Assembly: GCF_900143185.1 (NCBI RefSeq)
Contig: NZ_FSRQ01000001.1
Span: 2,170,001-2,234,000 of the forward strand
From: Chryseobacterium scophthalmum
GTDB lineage: Bacteria; Bacteroidota; Bacteroidia; Flavobacteriales; Weeksellaceae
Direction: 5' to 3'
Length of the DNA stretch: 64,000 nucleotides
The notes under the pieces were generated by a model. It was not told the DNA's origin and made no database searches. It was given only the letters and a program-made list of their open reading frames with translations. Shown in pieces: positions 34,976 to 42,461 of the stretch. The position numbers and the translations under genes are program-made. The number at the start of each line of letters is the position of its first letter. The first letter of the stretch is position 1.

Positions 34976-35046
34976 TAGACCCACAGGGATTCGAACCCCA
35001 ACTGATGGTACCAAAAACCAGAGTGCTACCGTTACACCATGGGTCT
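34976..35046 (-). tRNA. tRNA-Gln (anticodon TTG), copy 1
   Basis: 71 nt on the - strand. Acceptor AGACCCA / TGGGTCT, anticodon loop TTTTGGT giving TTG, T-arm GGGGTTCGAATCCC. CCA not encoded. Identical to copy 2, 588 bp away. Confidence 0.93.
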
Positions 35047-35062
35047 GTATTTTTTAGTGATG

Positions 35063-35093
35063 CAAATTTACAGATTTTTTCTTTATCTGCAAA
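35063..35093 (-). promoter_or_regulatory. Promoter of tRNA-Gln 1
   Basis: On the - strand TTTG, exactly 19 bp, then TAAATTTG; a full Bacteroidota-type promoter 16 bp before the tRNA. Confidence 0.8.
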
Positions 35094-35257
35094 TCAATTT
35101 CTGATTTTTTTTTGATTTTTTCTTTCTCTCATCGATATTCTTCAAAACAACATTATCATTTTACTTATTCTATCATCCAAATTTTCAGCAAAAAAAAGAG
35201 TTGAAGCTATACTCCAACCCATTTTTATCTTTAATTCAAAAAAGCAAAATCTTTAAT

Positions 35258-35368
35258 TTAATTACTAGGTTTCCAGAAGCTCCATACTGTACCGTTGAAC
35301 ACAGCAAGTTGCTTCGCTGTGGTATCATAAACCATCATTCCCGGTGCAGGATTGATGATATTAAGATG
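35258..35368 (-). pseudogene. 3' remnant of a surface-protein gene, left copy
   Basis: The - strand reads, up to a TAA, HLNIINPAPGMMVYDTTAKQ followed by LAVFNGTVWSFWKPSN. That is a typical C-terminal end of repeat-containing surface proteins of Bacteroidota (PGMxxYDT...LAVxNGTVWSFW). No start or upstream coding part is present. It faces the second remnant in a 45-bp inverted repeat. Confidence 0.75.
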
Positions 35369-35417
35369 CGGGCTTGCTGTGTTCAACGGTACAGTGTGGA
35401 GCTTTTGGAAACCTAGT
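35264..35417. repeat. 45-bp inverted repeat between the two tRNA-Gln genes
   Basis: Left arm 35264-35308 and right arm 35373-35417 are reverse complements at 43 of 45 positions, with a 64-bp loop. Both arms begin ACTAGGTTTCCA when read inward from the ends. The arms are the 3' ends of two gene remnants pointing away from each other, so the transcript could form a long hairpin. Confidence 0.85.
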
Positions 35418-35423
35418 AGTTAA
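35373..35423 (+). pseudogene. 3' remnant of a surface-protein gene, right copy
   Basis: The + strand reads LAVFNGTVWSFWKPSS-stop, matching the last 16 residues of the left remnant apart from the final residue. Nothing upstream is conserved. Confidence 0.65.
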
Positions 35424-35445
35424 AGAGCCAAATAACCTTTTCATT

Positions 35446-35482
35446 AAAATCCCAAAATGTTTAAAAACTTTTGGGATTTTTT
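35446..35482 (+). terminator. Terminator after the right remnant
   Basis: AAAATCCCAAAA / TTTTGGGATTTT with a T-rich tail, 22 bp after the remnant stop codon. It is probably the original terminator of the lost gene. Confidence 0.75.
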
Positions 35483-35522
35483 TATTAAATATTTCAGAGA
35501 TTAATAATGACAAAATTAATCA

Positions 35523-35558
35523 CAAAAAAACAGGAGAAATGATAATCATTTCTCCTGT
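35523..35558 (-). terminator. Terminator of tRNA-Gln 2
   Basis: 13-bp stem CAGGAGAAATGAT / ATCATTTCTCCTG followed on the - strand by a seven-T run, 6 bp beyond the tRNA. Confidence 0.85.
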
Positions 35559-35563
35559 CAAAG

Positions 35564-35634
35564 TAGACCCACAGGGATTCGAACCCCAACTGATGGTACC
35601 AAAAACCAGAGTGCTACCGTTACACCATGGGTCT
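35564..35634 (-). tRNA. tRNA-Gln (anticodon TTG), copy 2
   Basis: Same 71-nt sequence as copy 1. It has its own promoter and its own, different terminator, so the two copies are separate transcription units. Confidence 0.93.
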
Positions 35635-35651
35635 GTTTTATTTTGGTGATG

Positions 35652-35682
35652 CAAATTTAAAGCTTTTTTCTTTATTTGCAAA
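35652..35682 (-). promoter_or_regulatory. Promoter of tRNA-Gln 2
   Basis: On the - strand TTTG, 19 bp, TAAATTTG, 17 bp before the tRNA. Same architecture as copy 1, so the promoter region was probably duplicated along with the tRNA. Confidence 0.8.
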
Positions 35683-35727
35683 TCATTTTTTAATTTTTCT
35701 TTAAATTTACACTTACAATTTAACCCC

Positions 35728-36762
35728 GTGAATATGCTGCTCGACTTCAATAATCTCGAAATTAATAATTTACATGCTGAAACCAATTTCGAGAAAAAAG
35801 TTATTTTTTTTCTCAAAGAATGGTTCTCAGAATCTAAAACGGTAAAAGTACAGACTTCAGGTTCTACAGGCATTCCTAAAATTATTGAAGTTGAAAAAGA
35901 AAAAATGCTTAATTCAGCAAAAATGACTTGCAATTTTTTAAATCTAAAAGAAGGAGGCACGGCTTTAATTTGTTTACCTATAGAATATATTTCAGGAAAA
36001 ATGATGGTTGTGCGGGCAATTACCAGAAAGTTAAAACTTATTATTTCAGATCCTTCTTTAAAACCGTTGGAAAATTTAAATGACAGCATTGACTTTTGTG
36101 CGATGACTCCATTACAGGTTGAAAATTCATTAGATAAAATTCACTTCATAAAAAATTTAATTATTGGCGGAGCATCCGTTTCTGAATCTTTAAAAAAGAA
36201 AATTTCTCAAATACTCCTACACCCCCACTCTCCCACTCAGATTTACGAGACGTATGGAATGTCTGAAACTCTTTCTCATATTGCTTTAAAGAAAACCTAC
36301 CCTACTCAGGATGAATACTTCAGTGTTTTTGATGGTATTGAAATTTCAACAGACGAAAGAAATTGTCTGAAAATTTCTGCACCCCAACTTAATTCTGAAA
36401 TATTGCAGACGAATGATTTGGTTGAAATCAAAAACCAAAATCAGTTTAAATTTTTAGGAAGAATTGATAATGTAATCAATTCCGGAGGTGCAAAAATATT
36501 TCCTGAACAGCTTGAAGCTTTGGTAAAAAAAGAAGTTCCGAACGAGGTTGTATTTTTAGGAATAAAAGATGAAATTTTGGGACAGAAATTGATTTTAATT
36601 GTTGAAGGATTTGAAAGCGATAATCTAAAATTCCAAATCTCAAATCTCAAATTTGAAAAGTCTTTCCATAAGCCGAAAGAAATTATTTTCATTGAAAAAA
36701 TTCCAAGAACGCCTAATGGAAAAGTAAATCGTTTGGAATTAAAAAGTATTTTTGAGGTTTAA
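35728..36762 (+). CDS. menE: O-succinylbenzoate-CoA ligase-like AMP-forming enzyme (MenE)
   Basis: Activates o-succinylbenzoate to its CoA ester in menaquinone synthesis. 344 residues, on the short side for the ANL superfamily, as usual for Bacteroidota MenE. AMP-binding signature TSGSTGIP at residues 43-50, then YGMSETLSHIALKK, hinge GRIDNVINSGGAKIFPEQLE, and the C-terminal catalytic lysine in PRTPNGKVNRLEL. The start may be GTG at 35728 or ATG at 35734. Other men genes are outside the window. Confidence 0.85.
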   Translation: MNMLLDFNNLEINNLHAETNFEKKVIFFLKEWFSESKTVKVQTSGSTGIPKIIEVEKEKMLNSAKMTCNFLNLKEGGTALICLPIEYISGKMMVVRAITRKLKLIISDPSLKPLENLNDSIDFCAMTPLQVENSLDKIHFIKNLIIGGASVSESLKKKISQILLHPHSPTQIYETYGMSETLSHIALKKTYPTQDEYFSVFDGIEISTDERNCLKISAPQLNSEILQTNDLVEIKNQNQFKFLGRIDNVINSGGAKIFPEQLEALVKKEVPNEVVFLGIKDEILGQKLILIVEGFESDNLKFQISNLKFEKSFHKPKEIIFIEKIPRTPNGKVNRLELKSIFEV

Positions 36763-36777
36763 GAATTTGATTTGTTT

Positions 36778-36838
36778 AAAACCACCCCCATCTTTCGAAC
36801 AAAGTTCGAAATCCACCCCTCCAAAGGAGGGGAATTTG
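36778..36838. repeat. CCCCTCCAAAGGAGGGG repeat, copy 1
   Basis: A small palindrome TTCGAACAAAGTTCGAA followed by CCCCTCCAAAGGAGGGG. The same pair, in reverse, is at 45.97 kb. It lies between menE and the ArfB-like gene and accounts for a spurious N-terminal extension of that gene. Confidence 0.65.
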
Positions 36839-36858
36839 AGTCACTAAAAATATTATTT

Positions 36859-37251
36859 ATGAAAAACTTTACCACAGAACTCACTTACAAAACTTCACGA
36901 AGCAGCGGTGCAGGTGGACAAAACGTGAACAAAGTAGAAACTTCTGTAACGGTAATGTGGAAAGTCTCAGATTCTGATTTTTTTAATGATTTTCAAAAAA
37001 AATTAATTAACAAAAAACTTAAAAACCGAATTAATCTGGATGGAATTCTTCAACTAACTGTTTCAGAATCGCGAACGCAGCTGCAGAATAAAAAAATTGC
37101 TACAGAGAAAATTTTGGAAATTGTGAATGATTCTATCATTATTCCTAAAACGAGATATAAAACAAAACCTTCTAAGGCTAAAGTTCAGAAGAGATTAGAC
37201 ACTAAAAAGAAACTTTCTGATAAAAAAGAAAACAGACGTTTTAAATTCTGA
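36859..37251 (+). CDS. arfB: ArfB/YaeJ-like peptidyl-tRNA hydrolase (ribosome rescue)
   Basis: 130 residues from ATG at 36859 (MKNFTTELTYKTSRSSG). Contains the release-factor catalytic GGQ in SGAGGQNVNKVET and a Lys/Arg-rich C-terminal tail (KAKVQKRLDTKKKLSDKK) that enters the mRNA channel. It lacks the codon-recognition domain of RF1 and RF2. It frees peptides from ribosomes stalled on broken mRNA. An earlier ATG would start inside a dispersed repeat and is rejected. Confidence 0.9.
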   Translation: MKNFTTELTYKTSRSSGAGGQNVNKVETSVTVMWKVSDSDFFNDFQKKLINKKLKNRINLDGILQLTVSESRTQLQNKKIATEKILEIVNDSIIIPKTRYKTKPSKAKVQKRLDTKKKLSDKKENRRFKF

Positions 37252-37264
37252 AAAATAAAAACTT

Positions 37265-37375
37265 AACCTTTTTGCGTAAGGGATAGAAGTGGAAATCCTT
37301 TTTTGACTAAAAAAGATTGCAACGAATAGCCCGACCCGAGCGGCGGGTGAAGTTTTGGCAAGGGATACGCCCAAA
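37265..37375. repeat. GATAGAAGTGG ... AGCCCGACC repeat
   Basis: The 195-bp gap before the next gene contains GGGATAGAAGTGGAAATCC, TTTTTT and then AGCCCGACCCGAGCGGCGGG and GGGATACGCCC. It is GC-rich against an AT-rich background and looks like a dispersed non-coding repeat. Only one copy is in the window. Confidence 0.45.
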
Positions 37376-37422
37376 AACTGTTTTAAAAACCCTGTGAACT
37401 TTTCGCATCCAACATCTTTCAT

Positions 37423-37430
37423 TATCTTTG
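37423..37430 (+). promoter_or_regulatory. -7 box of the deoxyhypusine-synthase-like gene
   Basis: TATCTTTG matches TAnnTTTG and lies 16 bp before the ATG. Just upstream is the end of the repeat. Confidence 0.5.
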
Positions 37431-37446
37431 TGAAAATTTAAAAAAA

Positions 37447-38418
37447 ATGAGCAAACCGATTACTGAGTTCATAGAAAAATATTATCTGCACTTCAATGCA
37501 GCAGCTTTGGTAGACGCATCAAAAGGATATGTTGCCCACCTTAAAGAAGGCGGAAAAATGATGATTACTTTGGCGGGAGCAATGTCTACCGCTGAATTAG
37601 GAAAAATTTTGGCTGAAATGATTCGTCAGGATAAAGTTGATTTTATTTCTTGTACAGGGGCAAACCTTGAAGAAGATTTGATGAATCTTGTAGCGCATTC
37701 TCATTACGAAAGAGTTCCTCATTACAGAGATCTTACAGCTCAGGATGAGTGGGATTTGTTGGAAAGAGGTTTAAACAGAGTTACAGACACTTGTATCCCT
37801 GAAGAAGAAGCTTTCAGAAGACTGCAGAAACATATTGTAGAAATCTGGAAAGATGCTGAAGCTAAAGGAGAAAGATATTTCCCGCACGAATTTATGTATA
37901 AAATGATTCTTTCAGGAGTTTTGGAGCAGTATTACGAAATTCCAAGAGAAAATTCTTGGATGATTGCTGCAGCTGAGAAAAACTTGCCAATCGTAGTTCC
38001 GGGATGGGAAGATTCTACAATGGGTAACATTTTCGCTTCTTACTGCATCAAAGGAGAATTAACGGCTACAACAATGAAATCTGGTATCGAATACATGACA
38101 TATTTGGCAGATTGGTATACTAAAAACTCTGCAGGAAAAGGTGTTGGTTTCTTCCAGATTGGTGGAGGTATTGCAGGAGATTTCCCAATTTGTGTGGTTC
38201 CGATGTTGTATCAGGATATGGAAATGCATGACATTCCGTTCTGGTCTTATTTCTGTCAGATTTCAGATTCAACGACTTCTTACGGTTCTTATTCAGGAGC
38301 AGTTCCAAACGAGAAAATTACTTGGGGTAAATTAGACATCACAACACCGAAATATATCGTTGAAAGTGATGCTACAATCTGTGCACCACTGATGTTCTCT
38401 TACATTTTGGAAAACTAA
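37447..38418 (+). CDS. Deoxyhypusine-synthase-like protein
   Basis: 323 residues of the DHS superfamily, NAD-dependent enzymes that transfer the aminobutyl part of spermidine. Visible landmarks: ITLAGAMSTAELGKIL (NAD region), FISCTGANLEEDLMN, GGGIAGDFPICVVPML, and KITWGKLD, which aligns with the catalytic lysine loop of eukaryotic DHS (SWGK). The eukaryotic substrate eIF5A does not exist in bacteria, so it more likely makes a polyamine such as homospermidine or acts on another acceptor. Own promoter and terminator. Confidence 0.82.
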   Translation: MSKPITEFIEKYYLHFNAAALVDASKGYVAHLKEGGKMMITLAGAMSTAELGKILAEMIRQDKVDFISCTGANLEEDLMNLVAHSHYERVPHYRDLTAQDEWDLLERGLNRVTDTCIPEEEAFRRLQKHIVEIWKDAEAKGERYFPHEFMYKMILSGVLEQYYEIPRENSWMIAAAEKNLPIVVPGWEDSTMGNIFASYCIKGELTATTMKSGIEYMTYLADWYTKNSAGKGVGFFQIGGGIAGDFPICVVPMLYQDMEMHDIPFWSYFCQISDSTTSYGSYSGAVPNEKITWGKLDITTPKYIVESDATICAPLMFSYILEN

Positions 38419-38439
38419 TTTTTAAAATTAATTATATTT

Positions 38440-38466
38440 AAAAGGCTTATTTATTAAGCCTTTTTT
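38440..38466 (+). terminator. Terminator after the DHS-like gene
   Basis: AAAAGGCTTA / TAAGCCTTTT hairpin with T-tail. Confidence 0.85.
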
Positions 38467-38483
38467 AATTTATAACAATTTCA

Positions 38484-38635
38484 TTAACCGCAAAAGGGAC
38501 AAAAGAATTCATTGAAAAAATAGAAATTCAAAAGTTGACAAAATATGAATGCATTATTTGTCTGATGTTTTGTAAGCTGTTGAAATACTTCTTACATAAA
38601 AATCTTTTGATTCTTTTGCGGTTAAAAAAACTAAA
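38484..38635. repeat. CCGCAAAAG inverted-repeat element overlapping the acyltransferase 5' end
   Basis: Arms TTAACCGCAAAAGGGACAAA (38484) and the reverse of TTAACCGCAAAAGAATCAAA (ending 38635) enclose about 110 bp. It resembles the ACCACAAAAG element near 7.3 kb. Its right end reads into the acyltransferase frame, so the true start of that gene is uncertain. Confidence 0.6.
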
Positions 38636-39746
38636 AACTTTTATTGTTTATCCTTTGGAAGCTCTTCAGAAAAATAAATTCGATGCTTTAACCGGAATGC
38701 GCGCCATTGCCGCGATCATGGTTTTTGTCTATCACAACCGAAAATATTGGCGTTACGATTTACCTTTTGAAATCATGCGTTTTATCAGCGAATGGCACAT
38801 CGGCGTAACTGTATTTTTTGTTTTGAGCGGATTTTTGCTCGCTTATCGCTATGAAGAGAAACCTTTAGAATCAAAAAAATCTTATTTAAAATATATTCTT
38901 CTCCGGATTGCGAGAATTTTTCCATTGTACTGGATTTTGCTGAGCTGTTATTTTCTCGATACTTCATATTCCAAAAGTGTTGATACTTATTTTCTGCAAT
39001 ACTCATTGTTTTATTCACTCTTTGAAAGATATTCGGTTTCAGGAATTGTACAGGCTTGGTCGTTGACAGTTGAGTTTTTCTTTTACATTCTGGCTCCGCT
39101 TTTATTTCTATTATTAAAGAAAAGCTGGAAATATTGTATTCTTTTTTTAATCGGATTTTTTCTTTTAGGATGGGGAATCGGATTCGGACTTAAAGAATTC
39201 AACGGAAATCCTAAAGGGTTTTTATATCCTCTCCAATTTATGATCGGAAGTACATTCTTTGGGAGAAGTTTAGAGTTTTTCTTCGGAATGTTGCTCGCTT
39301 ATTTAATGAAAAAAGAAAAAGGAATCCAATTTTTAAACAAGATTAAAAAACCGACACTTTGGGGTGGAATTTCCATTCTTATTTTCACAATTTCTATTGC
39401 ATTTTTTGCCAGAAATAATTTCGTGCATGGTGTAGAACGTTGGGAAGGAAGACTCATTCATGAGTTGTTTTTGCCTGTTGCAATTGCCATTTTCTTTTGG
39501 GGATTGATGACCGAGAGAACCTTCGTTTCAAGAATACTTTCTACTAAATTTTTTATTCTTTTAGGAAATGCTTCTTTTGTCTTTTATTTGATCCATCTCA
39601 GCTATTTTAATATGAAGCTGAAATCTTATTTTTATTTACCAGACCGTAACTTTATAGCGTTGTGGATTTGTTCAATTATTATTTATCTTTTAATTGAAAA
39701 GCCTTTGTATGAAGCTTGCAGAAAGTTGATCGCTAAAATTAAATAG
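38535..39746 (+). CDS. Acyltransferase-3 family membrane protein (OafA/NolL type)
   Basis: About 370-403 residues with ten hydrophobic segments. The family start is FDALTGMRAIAAIMVFVYHN, with the conserved R and H; later HIGVTVFFVLSGFLLAYRY, the second catalytic-type region. It probably O-acetylates a surface polysaccharide or lipid. The first about 30 codons (MTKYECIICLMFCK) lie within an inverted-repeat element and may not be translated; a TTG or later start near 38.62 kb would leave the domain intact. Confidence 0.82.
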   Translation: MTKYECIICLMFCKLLKYFLHKNLLILLRLKKLKTFIVYPLEALQKNKFDALTGMRAIAAIMVFVYHNRKYWRYDLPFEIMRFISEWHIGVTVFFVLSGFLLAYRYEEKPLESKKSYLKYILLRIARIFPLYWILLSCYFLDTSYSKSVDTYFLQYSLFYSLFERYSVSGIVQAWSLTVEFFFYILAPLLFLLLKKSWKYCILFLIGFFLLGWGIGFGLKEFNGNPKGFLYPLQFMIGSTFFGRSLEFFFGMLLAYLMKKEKGIQFLNKIKKPTLWGGISILIFTISIAFFARNNFVHGVERWEGRLIHELFLPVAIAIFFWGLMTERTFVSRILSTKFFILLGNASFVFYLIHLSYFNMKLKSYFYLPDRNFIALWICSIIIYLLIEKPLYEACRKLIAKIK

Positions 39747-39779
39747 TTATTTTCTCTGGCTGATAATGCTTAATTTTTT

Positions 39780-39860
39780 TTAAACATTAAGGATTTAAGT
39801 AAGATTCACTGTTGTCTTTAAGAATCAATAAATTGATTATATTAAGTTTATTAAGCAAAT
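39780..39860 (+). repeat. ACCATTAAG element, fragment D
   Basis: TAAACATTAAGGATTTAAG followed by TCTTTAAGAATCAATAAATT and TATTAAGTTTATTAAG. Shortened and degenerate relative to copies A-C but the same order of blocks. Confidence 0.5.
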
Positions 39861-39885
39861 CGTTTTAAAATCTGCATAATATCAT

Positions 39886-40032
39886 TTAATCTAAAGAATT
39901 CGTCAGTACAAAATAACGGTACGCCAAAATTCCTTTCTGAAATTTGGTCAGTTTCAATGGATCTTTATCGCTTAATTTAGGTAAAATTGCTTTATTTATT
40001 TTATTCAGAAATCTGAAAATGGACTTTTTCAT
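39886..40032 (-). CDS. Short basic protein (48 aa)
   Basis: Starts MKKSIFRFLNKINKAILPKL and ends LAYRYFVLTNSLD. Ten lysines and two arginines, amphipathic, no signal or membrane segment. I do not recognise a named family, but proteins of this length and ending are, to my recollection, common in flavobacteria. The frame is clean from ATG to stop and the gap has no other content. Confidence 0.55.
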   Translation of the reverse strand: MKKSIFRFLNKINKAILPKLSDKDPLKLTKFQKGILAYRYFVLTNSLD

Positions 40033-40163
40033 GACAGACTATTTTAGGGTGTTATTTTAAAACATTCAAAAATTGTGCGAAAAATTTATTGATATGAATT
40101 AATTTAAATTTTATAAAAAAATTGTCCGCATTTCTGCAGACAATTATTATTTATTACCCATAA

Positions 40164-40955
40164 TTATGGGTTTCCGTACATATTAGATTCTCCACCGTCG
40201 ATTGCGATGACCTGTCCGGAAACGTATCCATTTTCATCACTTAAAAGATAGGCAACCAAATTACCAACATCTTTCGGATCACCCAATTTTCTTGTGGGAT
40301 TTCTCGATGCATATTCTTTCTCTGCAGCTTTTGGATCAGAAGGATTTACCTGATTGAAAGCTTCGGCAACCATCGGTGTCAAAATCGCACCCGGAGCAAT
40401 TGCATTCGTTAAAATATTATCTTTACCATATTCTAAGGCTGCATTCTTCGTCATTCCGGCTACAGCGTGCTTTGTAGCAACATACGCAGTTTGGTTTAGA
40501 ACTCCTCTGATTCCGCCAACTGAAGCGACGTTTACGATTCTTCCGCTTCCGTTTTTCTGCATTTCAGGAATTACATATTTCATTCCGTAATACACTCCCA
40601 AAAGATTGATATCAATTACTTTTTTAAAAACATTAATATCATAATCGACCAATGGAGCTTGCTTTCCTTCAATTCCGGCGTTGTTGTATAAACCATCAAC
40701 TTTCCCAAATGCTTTTACGGTTTCGTCTACATAATTCTTTACATTTTCTTCAACAGAAACATCAGCAGTGACTGTAATAAACTTACTCTCAGGATACTTT
40801 GAGGATAATTCTGCTTTTGCTTTTTCCAAAGCCTCTGCATTATAATCTACCAAAGTAAGATCTGCACCTTTTGAAGCTAAAGCTTCTGCTGCAGCCAATC
40901 CTAATCCCATTGCAGCACCTGTTACGATTACTGCTTTTCCTTTAAAGTTTGACAT
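40164..40955 (-). CDS. Short-chain dehydrogenase/reductase
   Basis: 263 residues, classical SDR. Cofactor loop TGAAMGLGLAAAEAL near residue 12, NNAGIEG near 90, catalytic Ser in NVASVGGIRG and Tyr/Lys in YVATKHAVAGM, C-terminal GQVIAIDGGE. An Asp at the end of the second strand (LVDYN) suggests NAD rather than NADP. The substrate cannot be told. Single gene, on the - strand. Confidence 0.9.
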   Translation of the reverse strand: MSNFKGKAVIVTGAAMGLGLAAAEALASKGADLTLVDYNAEALEKAKAELSSKYPESKFITVTADVSVEENVKNYVDETVKAFGKVDGLYNNAGIEGKQAPLVDYDINVFKKVIDINLLGVYYGMKYVIPEMQKNGSGRIVNVASVGGIRGVLNQTAYVATKHAVAGMTKNAALEYGKDNILTNAIAPGAILTPMVAEAFNQVNPSDPKAAEKEYASRNPTRKLGDPKDVGNLVAYLLSDENGYVSGQVIAIDGGESNMYGNP

Positions 40956-41096
40956 AATATTTATATTTATTTCATTGCTTCAATTTACAACAATCATACC
41001 TTTCATTTTCTTGATGTATGATAACATTTCATTAATTCAAAAAACATTTCACAAAATAAATACCCGTTTAATCTTAAAAAAGAGATCCAAATTTCT

Positions 41097-41104
41097 TATT
41101 TTTG
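41097..41104 (+). promoter_or_regulatory. -7 box of the alkyltransferase-like gene
   Basis: TATTTTTG matches TAnnTTTG, 18 bp before ATG 41123. It overlaps a TTG in the coding frame, which supports the ATG as the true start. Confidence 0.5.
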
Positions 41105-41122
41105 ATTGTAAATATTCAGGAA

Positions 41123-41419
41123 ATGAATGAAGTTTTCAAGCAACAAGTCTGGGAAATTACCAAATTAGTTCCCAAAGGAAGAGTGACAAGCTATGGCGCA
41201 ATAGCCAAAGCTGTAGGTTTTCCTAATCATTCACGTCATGTTGGGAAAGCAATGGGAGGTTGCCCTAAAGACGTTCCTGCTCATCGTGTAATTTCAAGCT
41301 CAGGAACATTATCCGTTCCTGAATTTCAGGAAAGATTGGAAGCTGAAGGAATTGAAGTAGAAAACTTCAGAATAAAAAATTTCAAAAAACTATTTTGGAA
41401 TCCTTTTGATGAATTGTAA
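41123..41419 (+). CDS. Alkyltransferase-like (ATL) DNA-damage protein
   Basis: 98 residues with the C-terminal DNA-binding domain of O6-methylguanine-DNA methyltransferase (GRVTSYGAIAKAVGFPNHSRH, GKAMGGCPKDVPAHRVISSSG). The catalytic cysteine of MGMT (PCHRV) is alanine here (PAHRV). ATLs cannot remove the alkyl group; they bind O6-alkylguanine and flag it for nucleotide excision repair, which fits with uvrC being in the same genome. Start at 41123 chosen over TTG 41102. Confidence 0.9.
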   Translation: MNEVFKQQVWEITKLVPKGRVTSYGAIAKAVGFPNHSRHVGKAMGGCPKDVPAHRVISSSGTLSVPEFQERLEAEGIEVENFRIKNFKKLFWNPFDEL

Positions 41420-41554
41420 AATTTATCGCTTAAAAGAAAAATGTAATATTTATTTTAAAGCAACAGTTCAGCAATAGAAAGTAACGGTTCAGTGATTTAA
41501 TATTGCGTAAACCTCCTATCCTCTTTATATTTGCTTCATAATTAAAACAATTGT

Positions 41555-42352
41555 ATGAAAGCAAAAACTAGCATTACATTTTTATTCATCATCCTTACCC
41601 AATTTTTCTATGCTCAAATTGATGATAAATTTTATCAGCCAAGTAAGACATTCAAACCTATTGATTTAAAGTTCGAAGACATTACCATTCCTGTTGAAAA
41701 AGATACGATTACTGCAATTTTTTTTAAACCTAAAACTTCAAAACCCAAAGCTACAATCTTGTTTTTTCATGGCGCAGGAGGAAATGTTTCTACTTATTTC
41801 TTCATGGTAAAACCTTTGATTGAAAACGGATTTCAAGTTGCAATGGTCGATTTCAGAGGCTATGGAAAATCAACGGGAATACCTACTCACATCAACGTTG
41901 CCGAAGACGGACAAAAGTTTTTTAATGTGATGACAGAAAGAAAAGATGTAAAAAACACTAAAATCATCATTTATGGAGCTTCTTTAGGATCTCAGGTTTC
42001 TACTCATTTAGCTAAAAATAATAAAGATAAAATTTCAGGATTGGTCATTGATGGCGGAATGTCTTCATTCGCAGATATTGCTGCGGTTTTTGCTCCACAA
42101 TTTAAAGATGCACTTGCAAAAATGTTATCTTCCGTCTATGCTGCAAAAGAAGATATAAAATATACAGAAGGACTTCCAAAGCTTTTTATCTATAGTAAAA
42201 ATGATAAGACCGTTCCTTTTTCTCAGGGAGAAGAAATTTATAAAAATGCTTCTGAACCAAAACAGTTTTTTGAATTTACAGCCGATCACTTGAGTGCCGT
42301 AACCGAAAAGCCTGCAGAAGTTGTAAAAGCAGTTGAAGCTTTGATTAAGTAA
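41555..42352 (+). CDS. Exported alpha/beta hydrolase
   Basis: 265 residues with a signal peptide (TFLFIILTQFFYAQ). Alpha/beta fold: FFHGAGGNVSTYF, nucleophile elbow GASLGSQVS, acid in FIYSKNDKTVPFS and final His in TADHLSAV. Similar to Bem46-like serine hydrolases of the YfhR type. Substrate unknown. Convergent with htpG over a strong terminator. Confidence 0.88.
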   Translation: MKAKTSITFLFIILTQFFYAQIDDKFYQPSKTFKPIDLKFEDITIPVEKDTITAIFFKPKTSKPKATILFFHGAGGNVSTYFFMVKPLIENGFQVAMVDFRGYGKSTGIPTHINVAEDGQKFFNVMTERKDVKNTKIIIYGASLGSQVSTHLAKNNKDKISGLVIDGGMSSFADIAAVFAPQFKDALAKMLSSVYAAKEDIKYTEGLPKLFIYSKNDKTVPFSQGEEIYKNASEPKQFFEFTADHLSAVTEKPAEVVKAVEALIK

Positions 42353-42373
42353 TGCTTTAGACAATAAATAAGA

Positions 42374-42404
42374 GTTTCGGCGGCGGCAAAGCCGCCGCTG
42401 AAAC
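42374..42404. repeat. GC-rich hairpin beside the htpG terminator
   Basis: GTTTCGGCGGCGGC / GCCGCCGCTGAAAC with an AAA loop and one mismatch, in otherwise AT-rich DNA. Resembles the GCGGAGCGGC hairpin at 46.1 kb in design. Confidence 0.6.
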
Positions 42405-42410
42405 CAAAAA

Positions 42411-42441
42411 AAATCGGGCACAACTTTGTTGTGCCCGATTT
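42411..42441. terminator. Bidirectional terminator between the hydrolase gene and htpG
   Basis: 14-bp perfect stem AAATCGGGCACAAC / GTTGTGCCCGATTT with a TTT loop between convergent genes. Confidence 0.9.
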
Positions 42442-42461
42442 ACAATATAAATTAGTTTAAA

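Noticed and set aside
34976..35634. tRNA-Gln as an integration site of a genomic island
   Set aside because: No integrase and no direct repeat of the tRNA 3' end other than the complete second tRNA copy.
34815..35649. Open frames across the tRNA-Gln region
   Set aside because: They read through tRNA genes and the inverted repeat in frames without family support; only the two short tails match a protein family.
36772..36858. 29-codon N-terminal extension of the ArfB-like protein
   Set aside because: It is encoded by a dispersed palindromic repeat that also occurs elsewhere.
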